64,000 bases of DNA from Sediminihabitans luteus (GTDB taxonomy: Bacteria; Actinomycetota; Actinomycetes; Actinomycetales; Cellulomonadaceae), in the NCBI RefSeq assembly GCF_002797595.1, contig NZ_PGFE01000004.1, forward strand, positions 124,001 to 188,000, given 5' to 3'. The notes beneath the pieces are model-generated. The model saw nothing but the letters and a program-made list of their open reading frames with translations. It ran no database searches and was not told the DNA's origin. Of this stretch, positions 8,686 through 16,592 are shown in pieces (the first letter of the stretch is position 1; each line of letters opens with the position of its first letter). The translations under genes were made by a program, and so were the position numbers.

Positions 8686-10149
8686 TCAGTCCCGCGCGGG
8701 GACGGTGTTGTCGCGCGCGACCTCGGCGTACCAGCGACCGCTGGCCTTGACCGTGCGCTCCTGGGTCTCGTAGTCGACCCGGACGATGCCGAACCGCTTG
8801 CCGTAGCCCCACGTCCACTCGAAGTTGTCGAGCAGCGACCACGCGAAGTAGCCCCGCACGTCGGCACCGAGGTCGATCGCGTCCTTGACGGCGCGCAGGT
8901 GCGCGTCGAAGAACTCGAGCCGGTTCTGGTCGTCGACCGACCCGTCGGGCTCGACGACGTCGTCGAACGCGCAGCCGTTCTCCGTGATGTACAGCGCGAC
9001 GCCCCGGGGGCCGGTGTACTCCTCCTGCAGGCGGGTCAGCAGGCGGGTCATGCCCTCAGGCTGGATCTCCCAGTCCTGGTCGGTCACGGGCAGGCCGCGG
9101 GGGTGCACGTGCACGCCGTCCGCCGCCGGGAAGGGCGAGCGCGTCGGGTACGTCGTGGGCGCGTTCCCGCCGAGCGGGTGCTCGGGGGGCGTCGCCGCGA
9201 CGAGGTTGCCGTGGTAGTAGTTCACGCCGAGCGAGTCGATGGGCGTCGAGATGATCTCCAGGTCGCCGTCCTGGACGACCTCCTCGAGACCCAGCCCGGC
9301 GACGTCCTCGAGCACGTCGAGCGGGTAGGCCCCCCGGAAGATCGGGTCGGCGAAGATCCGGGTGAACTGCCCGTCGAGGCGGCGCGCGGCGTCGACGTCG
9401 GCGGGGTTCGACGGGTCCTTCGGGTCCTCGACCTCGAAGTTGAGCGTGATGCCGAGGTTTGCCTCGGGCGCCCGCTCGCGCAGCGCCTGCACCGCGAGGC
9501 CGTGCCCGAGCATCAGGTGGTGCGCGGCCGCGAGGCCGTCGGCGGGGCTGCGGCGGCCGGGCGCGTGCTGGCCGCCGGTGTAGCCGAGGAACGCCGAGCA
9601 CCAGGGCTCGTTGAGCGTCGTCCACACGCCGACGCGGTCGCCGAGCGCCTCGTGCATCGTGACGGCGTACTCCTGGAACAGGTACGCGGTGTCGCGGTTC
9701 GCCCAGCCGCCCTTGTCCTCGAGGGCCTGCGGCAGGTCCCAGTGGTAGAGGGTCAGCCACGGCATGACGCCCTGGGCGAGCAGCTCGTCGACCAGGCGCG
9801 AGTAGTAGTCGACGCCCTGCGGGTTGACGGCGCCGCCGCCCGGCCGCACGCGCGACCAGGACGTCGAGAACCGGTACGTCGCGAGGTTGAGGTCGGCCAT
9901 GAGCCGCACGTCGTCGACGTAGCGCGTGTACTGCTCGCAGGCCTGCGTGCCGTCGTCGCCGCCGACGACGGTCCCCGGGACGCGGCAGTACGCGTCCCAG
10001 ATCGAGTCCTCACGTCCGTCGACGTGGCTCGCGCCCTCGACCTGGAAGGCCGCGGTCGCCGAGCCCCAGAGGAAGCCCTCGGGGAAGCGGACGGCGCCCG
10101 TGGCGTTGGGCCCGGGACCGAGCGGGGTGGTGGGGACGTAGGGGCTCAT
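8686..10149 (-). CDS. bglC: Beta-glucosidase, glycoside hydrolase family 1
   Basis: 487 residues spanning the complete GH1 TIM barrel. The acid/base is Glu181 in TLNEPW, the nucleophile is Glu390 in YITENG, and the N-terminal signature FLWGSATAAFQVEGA is present. There is no signal peptide, so it works in the cytosol, splitting imported cellobiose or short beta-glucosides into glucose. Its ATG overlaps the stop of the upstream permease gene by four bases (ATGA), so it is translationally coupled to the transporter. Position and content match the cebEFG-bglC arrangement of other actinobacteria. Confidence 0.93.
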   Translation of the reverse strand: MSPYVPTTPLGPGPNATGAVRFPEGFLWGSATAAFQVEGASHVDGREDSIWDAYCRVPGTVVGGDDGTQACEQYTRYVDDVRLMADLNLATYRFSTSWSRVRPGGGAVNPQGVDYYSRLVDELLAQGVMPWLTLYHWDLPQALEDKGGWANRDTAYLFQEYAVTMHEALGDRVGVWTTLNEPWCSAFLGYTGGQHAPGRRSPADGLAAAHHLMLGHGLAVQALRERAPEANLGITLNFEVEDPKDPSNPADVDAARRLDGQFTRIFADPIFRGAYPLDVLEDVAGLGLEEVVQDGDLEIISTPIDSLGVNYYHGNLVAATPPEHPLGGNAPTTYPTRSPFPAADGVHVHPRGLPVTDQDWEIQPEGMTRLLTRLQEEYTGPRGVALYITENGCAFDDVVEPDGSVDDQNRLEFFDAHLRAVKDAIDLGADVRGYFAWSLLDNFEWTWGYGKRFGIVRVDYETQERTVKASGRWYAEVARDNTVPARD

Positions 10150-11060
10150 CCCTTGACAGCTCCTTGCATGATGCCGGCCACGAGCTGACGGCCGGTGAAG
10201 GCGAAGACGATCAGCAGCGGGACGGTCGTGAGGAACACGCCCGCCATGACCAGCGAGTAGTCGGTGTGGTAGTTGCCCTGCAGGAGCTTGACGATCACCG
10301 GCAGGGTCGCGTTGTCCTGGCTGAGCACGATCGACGGCCAGAAGAAGTTCGTCCACTGCTGGACGAACGTGAACAGTGCGAGCATCGCCGCGGCGGGGCG
10401 TGCCGCCGGGAGCGCGATGGACCAGAACGTGCGGAACATCGAGGCACCGTCGACCCGCGCCGCCTCGATGAGCTCGTACGGCAGAGCGTTCTCGAGGTAC
10501 TGGGTCATCCAGAATACGCCGAACGCGCTGACCAGCACCGGCAGGAGCACGGCCTGGATGGTGTCGATCCAGCCGACCTTCGCCATCACGATGTACAGCG
10601 GGATGACGCCGAGCTGGGTCGGCACGGCCGTGGTCGCGATGACGAACACGAGCAGCGCGCGCCGTCCGCGGAACCGGAGCTTGGCGAACGCGTAGCCGGC
10701 CATGGTCGAGAAGAGCACGGTGCTCGCCGCGGCGACCGTCGAGATGATGATCGAGTTCAGCAGCGCCTTGGGGAAGTTGAACGCCCCCGAGGTGATGATG
10801 TCGCCGAAGCGGTCGAAGATGCTCAGGTCGGGGAACCACTGCGGCACGATCGACTGCGAGATCTCGGTCTGCGTCGACGAGCCCAGCATGAGCGTGAAGT
10901 ACAGCGGGAAGACCGAGATCAGCAGCACGATCCCGAGGATCGTGTACGTGACCCACCGGGGGCGGCGCTGCGTCGAGCCGAACGACTGGGACGCGCGGCG
11001 TCGCGCGGCCCGCGCGGCACCCGGGCCGGCGGTGTTCGCGATGACGGGGATCGAGCTCAT
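10146..11060 (-). CDS. cebG: Carbohydrate ABC transporter permease, MalG/CebG type
   Basis: 304 residues with six predicted membrane segments. The inner-membrane permease EAA loop, EAARVDGASMFRTFWSIALP, is the contact site for the ATPase. The start ATG overlaps the stop of the companion permease (ATGA), and its own stop overlaps the start of the beta-glucosidase. It forms the second half of the membrane channel for a CUT1-family sugar importer. No ATPase gene is present in the operon; CUT1 importers in actinobacteria commonly share a MsiK-type ATPase encoded elsewhere. Substrate assignment to cellobiose or cello-oligosaccharides rests on the operators and the GH1 neighbour. Confidence 0.88.
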   Translation of the reverse strand: MSSIPVIANTAGPGAARAARRRASQSFGSTQRRPRWVTYTILGIVLLISVFPLYFTLMLGSSTQTEISQSIVPQWFPDLSIFDRFGDIITSGAFNFPKALLNSIIISTVAAASTVLFSTMAGYAFAKLRFRGRRALLVFVIATTAVPTQLGVIPLYIVMAKVGWIDTIQAVLLPVLVSAFGVFWMTQYLENALPYELIEAARVDGASMFRTFWSIALPAARPAAAMLALFTFVQQWTNFFWPSIVLSQDNATLPVIVKLLQGNYHTDYSLVMAGVFLTTVPLLIVFAFTGRQLVAGIMQGAVKG

Positions 11061-12205
11061 GAGGTCCTCCTGGGGGACTCGTCCTCGGCGGACGTGCCGG
11101 ACGTCGCACGGTCGGCGGTGATGGTCGCCGCGACGGACCCGGGGTCGGCCTCGCGGGCGGCGAGCGGCATGCGCAGACGACGGACCGCGTCCTTGTACGC
11201 GCGGCGCTCCTTGCGCGTCTGGGCGCGCTGGTCGGCGGTCGAGGAGATCCGGCGGGTGATGAGGAAGTTCAGCAGGCCGATCGCGACGATGACGAGGAAC
11301 AGCATCCAGGCCACCGCGGAGGCGCGGCCGAGGTTCATCTGCGGGCCCCAGCCGACGTTGTAGAGGTAGAGGGTCGTGGTCTCCCACTGGTGGGTCGGAC
11401 CGCCGACGCCCTTGACGTCGAACACGCGCGGCTCGTCGAAGATCTGGAGCCCGCCGATGGTCGAGGTGATGATCACGAAGATGATCGTCGAGCGGATCTG
11501 CGGCACGGTGACCGAGAAGAACTGGCGCACGCGGCCGGCGCCGTCGAGCACCGCGGCCTCGTAGAGCTCGCTCGGCACGGCCTGCATGGCCGCGAGGAAG
11601 ATCAGGGTGTTGTAGCCGGTCCAGCGGAAGTTGACCATGGTCGCGATCGCGGACCACGCGGCGAAGGTCGACGAGTGCCAGCCGACCGACGGCAGGCCGA
11701 CCGCGTTGAGGATCGCGTTGATCAGCCCGTACTGGTCGGCGAACAGCTGGCCGAAGATCATGCCGACGGCCACGGGGGCGACGACGTAGGGGAGCAGCAC
11801 GCCCATGCGCCAGAAGGTCTTGGCGCGGATGTTCTGGGCGAGCAGCGCCGCGAGGAAGATCGCCATGACGACCTGCGGCACGGACGAGATCAGGAAGATC
11901 GCGAACGTGTTGCGCAGCGAGAGCCAGAACTCCTCCTGCTGCAGCACCGCGGTGTAGTTCTCGAGCCCGACCATGTCGCCCTGGCCGCCGATGAGCGACC
12001 AGTCGTGGACCGACACCCACGCGGTGTACAGCAGCGGGAAGAGCCCGGTGACCGCGAACAGGAGGAAGAAGGGCGAGATGTAGAGGTAGGGCGAGAGCTT
12101 GACGTCCCACCGGCCGAGGCGCTGGCTGAAGCCGACGCGGCGCGGCGGCCGGGGGTCGCGCTCGCCGAGCCCGGTCGGGGGCAGCGCGTGGGTCTGGACA
12201 GACAT
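11057..12205 (-). CDS. cebF: Carbohydrate ABC transporter permease, MalF/CebF type
   Basis: 382 residues with a polar N-terminus of about 36 residues, six predicted membrane helices and the EAA motif EAAVLDGAGRVRQFFSVTVP before the last helices. It has an unusually long charged C-terminal tail of about 65 residues, rich in Arg, Ala and Glu. It pairs with the downstream permease to form the channel of the sugar importer. It is the first gene after the stem-loop that follows the binding-protein gene, so its expression probably depends on read-through from there. Confidence 0.88.
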   Translation of the reverse strand: MSVQTHALPPTGLGERDPRPPRRVGFSQRLGRWDVKLSPYLYISPFFLLFAVTGLFPLLYTAWVSVHDWSLIGGQGDMVGLENYTAVLQQEEFWLSLRNTFAIFLISSVPQVVMAIFLAALLAQNIRAKTFWRMGVLLPYVVAPVAVGMIFGQLFADQYGLINAILNAVGLPSVGWHSSTFAAWSAIATMVNFRWTGYNTLIFLAAMQAVPSELYEAAVLDGAGRVRQFFSVTVPQIRSTIIFVIITSTIGGLQIFDEPRVFDVKGVGGPTHQWETTTLYLYNVGWGPQMNLGRASAVAWMLFLVIVAIGLLNFLITRRISSTADQRAQTRKERRAYKDAVRRLRMPLAAREADPGSVAATITADRATSGTSAEDESPRRTS

Positions 12206-12268
12206 GGTCGATTCCTCAGGGCTGGAGACGAGCAGGGGCGGCGCCCGGGGGCGCCGGGGCCTGGCGGA

Positions 12269-12306
12269 CCGACGGCCCGGCCCCGGTCGTGGGGCCGGGC
12301 CGTCGG
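12269..12306 (-). terminator. Attenuating stem-loop between binding-protein and permease genes
   Basis: Perfect 16-bp, almost pure G+C arms (12269-12284 and 12291-12306) with a 6-nt loop start 7 nt beyond the binding-protein stop codon. Such hairpins between a solute-binding-protein gene and its permeases usually stabilise the upstream transcript or partly terminate it, giving excess binding protein. Confidence 0.75.
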
Positions 12307-12313
12307 AGGTGGA

Positions 12314-13660
12314 TCAGCCGATGCCGAGGGCCTCGTAGGCCTTGACGGCGTCGTCCCAGTTGCTCTCGATGCTGCCCTTGCCCTGGACGTCGTACGCGAC
12401 GAGCGCGTTGGTGACGGCCGAGTTGATCGAGAAGTAGTTCGGACCCTTGAACGGGGTCACGGTCACGGCCGCGGCGCGGTCGGTGTAGATCTTGCCGACC
12501 GGTGCGTCGTTGAAGAAGTCGTTCGTCGCGCTCGTGACCTCCTCGGAGGCCTCCGCCTCGACCTGGCTCGGGAAGTTGCCCGAGTTGTTGAACGCGGCCG
12601 TCTGCTGCTCAGGAGCGGTCAGCCACGCGGCGAAGTCCTTCGCGGCCTGGGTGTGCGCGCCCGAGGCGGGCACGACGAGGAACGAACCGCCCCAGTTGCC
12701 GCCGCCACCGGGGAACACGTTGGCGATGTTCCAGCCGTCGACGCCGCCGGAGTTGGTCTCGATCGAACCGGTCATCCACGCGGGGCAGGCCATCGTGGCG
12801 AAGCCGTCGTTCTGGAACGCCTTGTTCCAGTCGTCGCTCCACTGCTGGTTCGGGGCCGCGAGGCCCTCGTCCTTGGACATCGTGGCGACCGTGGTGAACA
12901 GGTCCTTGATGTCGGTGTTGGACGCGAGGTCCTTGGCGGTGCCGTCCGAGGCGTTCTCGTAAGGCTCCTCGATCTGGCCGACCATGGCCTGGTAGACGCC
13001 CTCGGCGCTGTCGAACCACGCGACGCCGTCCGACTTGCTCACGAAGTCCTTGCCGACCTCGAAGTACTTGTCCCACGTGGCGTCGGCGCCGCCGAGCAGC
13101 TCCGCGACACCGTCGGGGTCGGAGGGGAGGCCTGCGGCCTCGAACAGGTCCTGGCGGTAGCAGATCGCCTCGGGGCCGATGTCGGTGCCGTAGCCGAGCA
13201 GCTTGCTGCCGTCGTTGCTCGAGCCCTGCGTGGTCTTCCAGTCGAGCCAGCGGCCGTCGAGCGACGGGTCCGAGAGGTCCGTGAAGAGGTCCTCGTACTG
13301 CTGGACGATCGGCATCCAGTCGATGTCCACGGCCTGGATGTCGGCCAGGCCGGCGCCGCCGGCGGCGAGCTTGGTCGTGAAGTTCGCCTTCGCGTCGTCG
13401 GACGTCGCGGCGATCGTGTGCTTGATCGTGACGTTCGGGTGCTCCTCGGTGTACGCGTCCAGGAGGTCCTGGGTGTAGCCGAAGTCGTTGAACGTCGCGA
13501 TCGTCAGCGTGACGGGTGCGTCGCTGTCGCCGCCGTCCGCGGCGTCGTCACCGTCGTCGGACGAGCCGCAGGCGGTGAGGGTGAGGGCGAGTGCCGCGAT
13601 GCCCGCGGTGGCCGCGAAGGCCTTCCGCGACCGGCGGGTGGGGCGAGTGCTGCTCTGCAC
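12314..13660 (-). CDS. cebE: Extracellular sugar-binding lipoprotein of the cellobiose ABC importer
   Basis: 448 residues from a GTG preceded by AAGGGAG. The N-terminus has Arg/Lys residues, a hydrophobic stretch and a lipobox ending LTACG, so the mature protein starts at Cys31 and is lipid-anchored outside the membrane. A Ser/Asp/Gly-rich linker follows, then a family 1 solute-binding fold (TIATFNDFGYTQDLLDAY, TKLAAGGAGLADIQAVD). It delivers sugar to the two permeases downstream. The cellobiose/cello-oligosaccharide assignment is inferred from three CelR-type operators in its upstream region and the GH1 gene at the operon end. Confidence 0.88.
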   Translation of the reverse strand: MQSSTRPTRRSRKAFAATAGIAALALTLTACGSSDDGDDAADGGDSDAPVTLTIATFNDFGYTQDLLDAYTEEHPNVTIKHTIAATSDDAKANFTTKLAAGGAGLADIQAVDIDWMPIVQQYEDLFTDLSDPSLDGRWLDWKTTQGSSNDGSKLLGYGTDIGPEAICYRQDLFEAAGLPSDPDGVAELLGGADATWDKYFEVGKDFVSKSDGVAWFDSAEGVYQAMVGQIEEPYENASDGTAKDLASNTDIKDLFTTVATMSKDEGLAAPNQQWSDDWNKAFQNDGFATMACPAWMTGSIETNSGGVDGWNIANVFPGGGGNWGGSFLVVPASGAHTQAAKDFAAWLTAPEQQTAAFNNSGNFPSQVEAEASEEVTSATNDFFNDAPVGKIYTDRAAAVTVTPFKGPNYFSINSAVTNALVAYDVQGKGSIESNWDDAVKAYEALGIG

Positions 13661-13691
13661 GATGACTCCCTTGTCGATGGGTGGACGTAGG

Positions 13692-13705
13692 TGGCAGCGC
13701 TCCCA
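13692..13705. promoter_or_regulatory. CelR/CebR operator 1
   Basis: TGGCAGCGCTCCCA matches the established CelR box TGGGAGCGCTCCCA at 13 of 14 positions. It lies 32-45 nt upstream of the binding-protein start, so a bound repressor would block the promoter or early transcription. Confidence 0.8.
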
Positions 13706-13716
13706 TCCCTGGGAGG

Positions 13717-13730
13717 TGGTAGCGCTCCCA
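13717..13730. promoter_or_regulatory. CelR/CebR operator 2
   Basis: TGGTAGCGCTCCCA differs from the CelR box at one position, the same one as operator 1. Its centre is 25 bp from that of operator 1. Confidence 0.8.
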
Positions 13731-13794
13731 CCCATGGGGGGATCAAACCCGCCCGGGTGTCCGAGCGTCAAGCCGCGAGGCCGTCCCGGAGGAG

Positions 13795-13808
13795 TGGGAG
13801 CGCTCCCT
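13795..13808. promoter_or_regulatory. CelR/CebR operator 3
   Basis: TGGGAGCGCTCCCT matches the box at 13 of 14 positions and has the best palindromic core of the three. It is 78 bp from operator 2 (centre to centre), far enough for a looped or bridged repressor arrangement. Confidence 0.8.
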
Positions 13809-13883
13809 TGCGAGCGTCTGTGCAGGTCAGGGGCGTGCGTGTATCCGGCGTGTTTCCGAATCGTTATGGCGCCGTGTCCGGCG

Positions 13884-14396
13884 TCAGGCCTCCGCGGGCG
13901 CGTCGAGCCAGGCGCGCGCGGCCGACTCCTCGGCGTGCAGGGCGTCCCGCACCGCGGACGCTGCGGCCTGCTCGACCATCGACCCGAACAGGGGCACCGT
14001 GGCGCGCACCTCGCCCGTGTAGGTCTGCGCCGAGCCACCGTCCGCGCCCGCCGCGAGCCGGACCGTCCCCGTCACGCGCACGGGGGCTCCCGTGATCTCG
14101 ATCGCGACCGTCCCGCTGCGCACGCCCTCGACCGGCGGCCCCCAGACCTCGACCTGGCGGATCTCGAGCCGGTCGCCCACGAACGCCCGCGCCTGCGGCG
14201 GGATCAGGGCGCTGGGGAGCGTGCGACGCACCGACACCGTGAACCCGCCGTCGGCGGCCCGCGTGACGTCGGCCTGCTCGACCGTGCCCTCGCCGCTCGA
14301 CCACGCGGCGCGCCAGCGGACGAACTCCGCGTCGGCGAGCATCGCGGCGACGGCGTCGGGCGCCGCGTCGAAGGTCAGTGTGACGGTCAGCTCCAT
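13884..14396 (-). CDS. DUF2505 domain-containing protein (SRPBCC-like fold)
   Basis: 170 residues matching the actinobacterial DUF2505 family. It has an N-terminal beta strand MELTVTLTFDAAPDAV typical of START/SRPBCC-like ligand-binding folds, a middle with repeated beta-strand patterns, and an amphipathic C-terminal helix. There is no signal peptide or membrane segment. Family members have no established function; a hydrophobic ligand pocket is inferred from the fold only. The start ATG has an AAGGGCGAG upstream. The gene lies between the sugar operon and the PdtaS-like kinase and is divergent from the latter. Confidence 0.8.
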   Translation of the reverse strand: MELTVTLTFDAAPDAVAAMLADAEFVRWRAAWSSGEGTVEQADVTRAADGGFTVSVRRTLPSALIPPQARAFVGDRLEIRQVEVWGPPVEGVRSGTVAIEITGAPVRVTGTVRLAAGADGGSAQTYTGEVRATVPLFGSMVEQAAASAVRDALHAEESAARAWLDAPAEA

Positions 14397-14472
14397 GCTC
14401 GCCCTTCGGTCGTGCGGTCCGCAGGCACTCTATCCGTGACCGGCCGGATCCGCGGGGGCGCGCGCCGGTGCG

Positions 14473-14478
14473 TACGCT
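14473..14478 (+). promoter_or_regulatory. -10 element for leaderless pdtaS transcript
   Basis: TACGCT ends 6 nt before the GTG at 14485, and no ribosome-binding site is present in the gap. Confidence 0.55.
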
Positions 14479-14484
14479 GGTCGG

Positions 14485-15987
14485 GTGTCCGCCATGAGTG
14501 ATCTCATCTCCCGCCATGCCGAAGTGTCCGCCGCGGACAACGAGTGGCTGCACCTCCTCGTCGGTGACTGGCAGGTGATCTCCGACCTCGCGTTCGCCGA
14601 CCTCGTGCTGTGGATGCCGACGGCCGACCACGGGTTCGTCGCGGTCTCCCAGTGCCGGCCGAGCACGGGCGCCACCGTGCACTACGACGACATCGTCGGC
14701 TCGCGCGCGCCCGAGGGCCAGCTCGCGCAGCTGCGCCGCGCGTTGTCCGAGGTCGCGCCGCAACGCTCGCGCGAGCCCCGGTGGTTCGGTGCGTACGCCG
14801 TGCGCGAGGAGGCCGTGCCCGTGGTCCACGAGGGCCGCGCGATCGCCGTCGTGGCGCGGCAGACCAACCTCGGCAGCGGACGCACGCCCAGCCGGCTCGA
14901 GCTCAACTACGTCGAGGCGGCCGACGACCTGATCGCGATGATCTCGCGCGGTGAGTTCCCGATGGCGCACGCCGCGACCGGTCCCCGCCGCGGGGCGCCG
15001 CGCGTCGGGGACGGCCTGATCCGCCTCAACTCCGAGGGCGAGGTGCTGTACGCGAGCCCCAACGCGCTGAGCTGCTTCCACCGGCTCGGCGTGATCGGCC
15101 CGCTCGTCGGGCGGTCGCTCGCCGAGGTGACCACCGACCTCGTCGAGCACCAGAACCCCGTCGACGAGTCGCTGCCGCTCGTCGTCATGGGCCGCGCACC
15201 CTGGCGGACCGACCTCGAGGCGCACGGCGTCGCGCTCTCGCTGCGCGCCATGCCGCTGACCGAGTCGGGTCAGCGGATCGGTGCGGTGCTGCTGTGCCGC
15301 GACGTGTCCGAGCTGCGCCGCCGCGAGCGCGAGCTGATCACCAAGGACGCGACGATCCGCGAGATCCACCACCGCGTCAAGAACAACCTGCAGACGGTCG
15401 CCGCGCTCCTGCGCCTGCAGGCGCGGCGCATGGACATGCCCGAGGCGCGGGCCGCGCTCGAGGAGGCGATGCGCAGGGTCGCGACGATCGCGCTCGTGCA
15501 CGAGAGCCTCTCGCAGACCCTCGACGAGGAGGTCGAGTTCGACGACATGGTCGGCCGGGCGCTGCGCCTCGCCGCCGACGTCGCGTCCGCGGGCACCAAG
15601 GTGCGCACCGTGAGCGAGGGTTCGTTCGGGCTCGTCCCCGCCGAGGTCGCCACGCCGCTCGCGCTCGTGCTCACCGAGCTCGTGACCAACGCGGTCGAGC
15701 ACGGCTTCTCCGGTCGCGAGTCCGGGACCGTGACCGTGAGCGTCGAGCGGGACGGCGCGCAGGCGCGCGTCGTGGTCGCCGACGACGGCACCGGCATGGT
15801 CGCCGCGCCCGAGCCCCGCCCCCGCGGCAGCAAGCGAGGCCTCGGCACGCAGATCGTCTCGACGCTCGTGACCAACGAGCTGCACGGGAGCATCGACTGG
15901 GTGCCCCGCGACGGTGGCGGCACCGAGGTGCGCATCGAGGTCACGCTCCGGGACCCGCGGCGCGAGAACGCGGCCGCGCACGGCTGA
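14485..15987 (+). CDS. pdtaS: PdtaS-like cytosolic sensor histidine kinase
   Basis: 500 residues, collinear with PdtaS of mycobacteria. An N-terminal GAF-like sensor (residues about 1-155) contains SDLAFADLVLWM. A PAS-like region (about 175-275) precedes the HisKA_2 helix IREIHHRVKNNLQTVAALLR, with the probable phospho-acceptor at His296, and a HATPase domain holds DDGTGM and GLGTQIV. It lacks membrane segments, so it senses a cytosolic signal. PdtaS phosphorylates the ANTAR-domain RNA-binding regulator PdtaR; no such gene is in this window, so the partner must be elsewhere. The GTG start matches the N-terminus of mycobacterial PdtaS. Confidence 0.9.
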   Translation: MSAMSDLISRHAEVSAADNEWLHLLVGDWQVISDLAFADLVLWMPTADHGFVAVSQCRPSTGATVHYDDIVGSRAPEGQLAQLRRALSEVAPQRSREPRWFGAYAVREEAVPVVHEGRAIAVVARQTNLGSGRTPSRLELNYVEAADDLIAMISRGEFPMAHAATGPRRGAPRVGDGLIRLNSEGEVLYASPNALSCFHRLGVIGPLVGRSLAEVTTDLVEHQNPVDESLPLVVMGRAPWRTDLEAHGVALSLRAMPLTESGQRIGAVLLCRDVSELRRRERELITKDATIREIHHRVKNNLQTVAALLRLQARRMDMPEARAALEEAMRRVATIALVHESLSQTLDEEVEFDDMVGRALRLAADVASAGTKVRTVSEGSFGLVPAEVATPLALVLTELVTNAVEHGFSGRESGTVTVSVERDGAQARVVVADDGTGMVAAPEPRPRGSKRGLGTQIVSTLVTNELHGSIDWVPRDGGGTEVRIEVTLRDPRRENAAAHG

Positions 15988-15995
15988 GGCCTCCC

Positions 15996-16037
15996 GGGAG
16001 CCGCCCCGGGCGTACAGGGAGCCGCCCCGGGCGTACA
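15996..16037. repeat. Two tandem copies of a 21-bp sequence
   Basis: Positions 15996-16016 are repeated exactly at 16017-16037, beginning GGGAGCCGCC and ending GGGCGTACA. The pair starts 9 nt after the kinase stop codon, in the short interval before the terminator. No function is evident. Confidence 0.85.
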
Positions 16038-16098
16038 GGGGGACGCCCTGACCTGCCCGGCGCGGCGCTCGTGCGGCGACGAGCCGCCCCCGGACGCA

Positions 16099-16133
16099 CG
16101 AGAGGCCGCCACCCCAGGGGTGGCGGCCTCTCG
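16099..16133. terminator. Bidirectional terminator between pdtaS and whiB1
   Basis: A perfect 17-bp inverted repeat (16099-16115 and 16117-16133) lies between convergent genes, 12 nt from the whiB1 stop codon, and would serve transcripts from both sides. Confidence 0.8.
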
Positions 16134-16145
16134 ATCGACGCTCGG

Positions 16146-16394
16146 TCAGCCGGCGCGGCGGGCGCGGGCCGTGCGGCGCTTGAGCGCGCGGCGCTCGTCC
16201 TCGGACAGGCCGCCCCAGACACCGGCGTCCTGCCCGGACTCGATGGCCCACTTGAGGCAGGTGTCGACGACGTCGCAGCGACGGCACACGGCCTTCGCCT
16301 CCTCGATCTGGAGGATCGCGGGGCCCGTGTTCCCGATCGGGAAGAACAGCTCAGGGTCCTCGTCGAGGCATGCTGCGCGGTGGCGCCAGTCCAT
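16146..16394 (-). CDS. whiB1: WhiB-family iron-sulfur transcriptional regulator, WhiB1 type
   Basis: 82 residues with the four [4Fe-4S] ligand cysteines Cys9, Cys37, Cys40 and Cys46, the GVWGG turn at residues 58-62 and a basic C-terminal tail (LKRRTARARRAG). The start MDWRHRAAC and the compact length are those of WhiB1, an essential nitric-oxide-responsive regulator that works with the principal sigma factor in mycobacteria. It is monocistronic: a strong terminator sits directly downstream and a 219-bp upstream region separates it from the next gene. That upstream region is relatively rich in short repeats and could hold regulatory sites. Confidence 0.95.
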   Translation of the reverse strand: MDWRHRAACLDEDPELFFPIGNTGPAILQIEEAKAVCRRCDVVDTCLKWAIESGQDAGVWGGLSEDERRALKRRTARARRAG

Positions 16395-16499
16395 CTTCGT
16401 CTCCTAGGGCAGGGTCGAGCGACCGAGATCCTGGGCGCAGTACGGGGGGAAGCGCTCCGAGGTTCGGGCTCGTCGTTCGGGGGGTTTGCTCTCTCAAGG

Positions 16500-16514
16500 T
16501 TCACACCTCGTGAA
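16500..16514. promoter_or_regulatory. Possible operator in the whiB1 upstream region
   Basis: TTCACACCTCGTGAA is an inverted repeat (TTCAC-N5-GTGAA) about 105 nt upstream of whiB1. Its half-sites resemble but do not match the usual CRP/GlxR order, so the binding protein is unknown. Confidence 0.25.
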
Positions 16515-16592
16515 GGCCCGCACAAGGGGTTTCGGGGAGGTTTCCTGCGTATGACGCCTGAGGCATTCATCACACTTCAGTAACGGTGCTGG

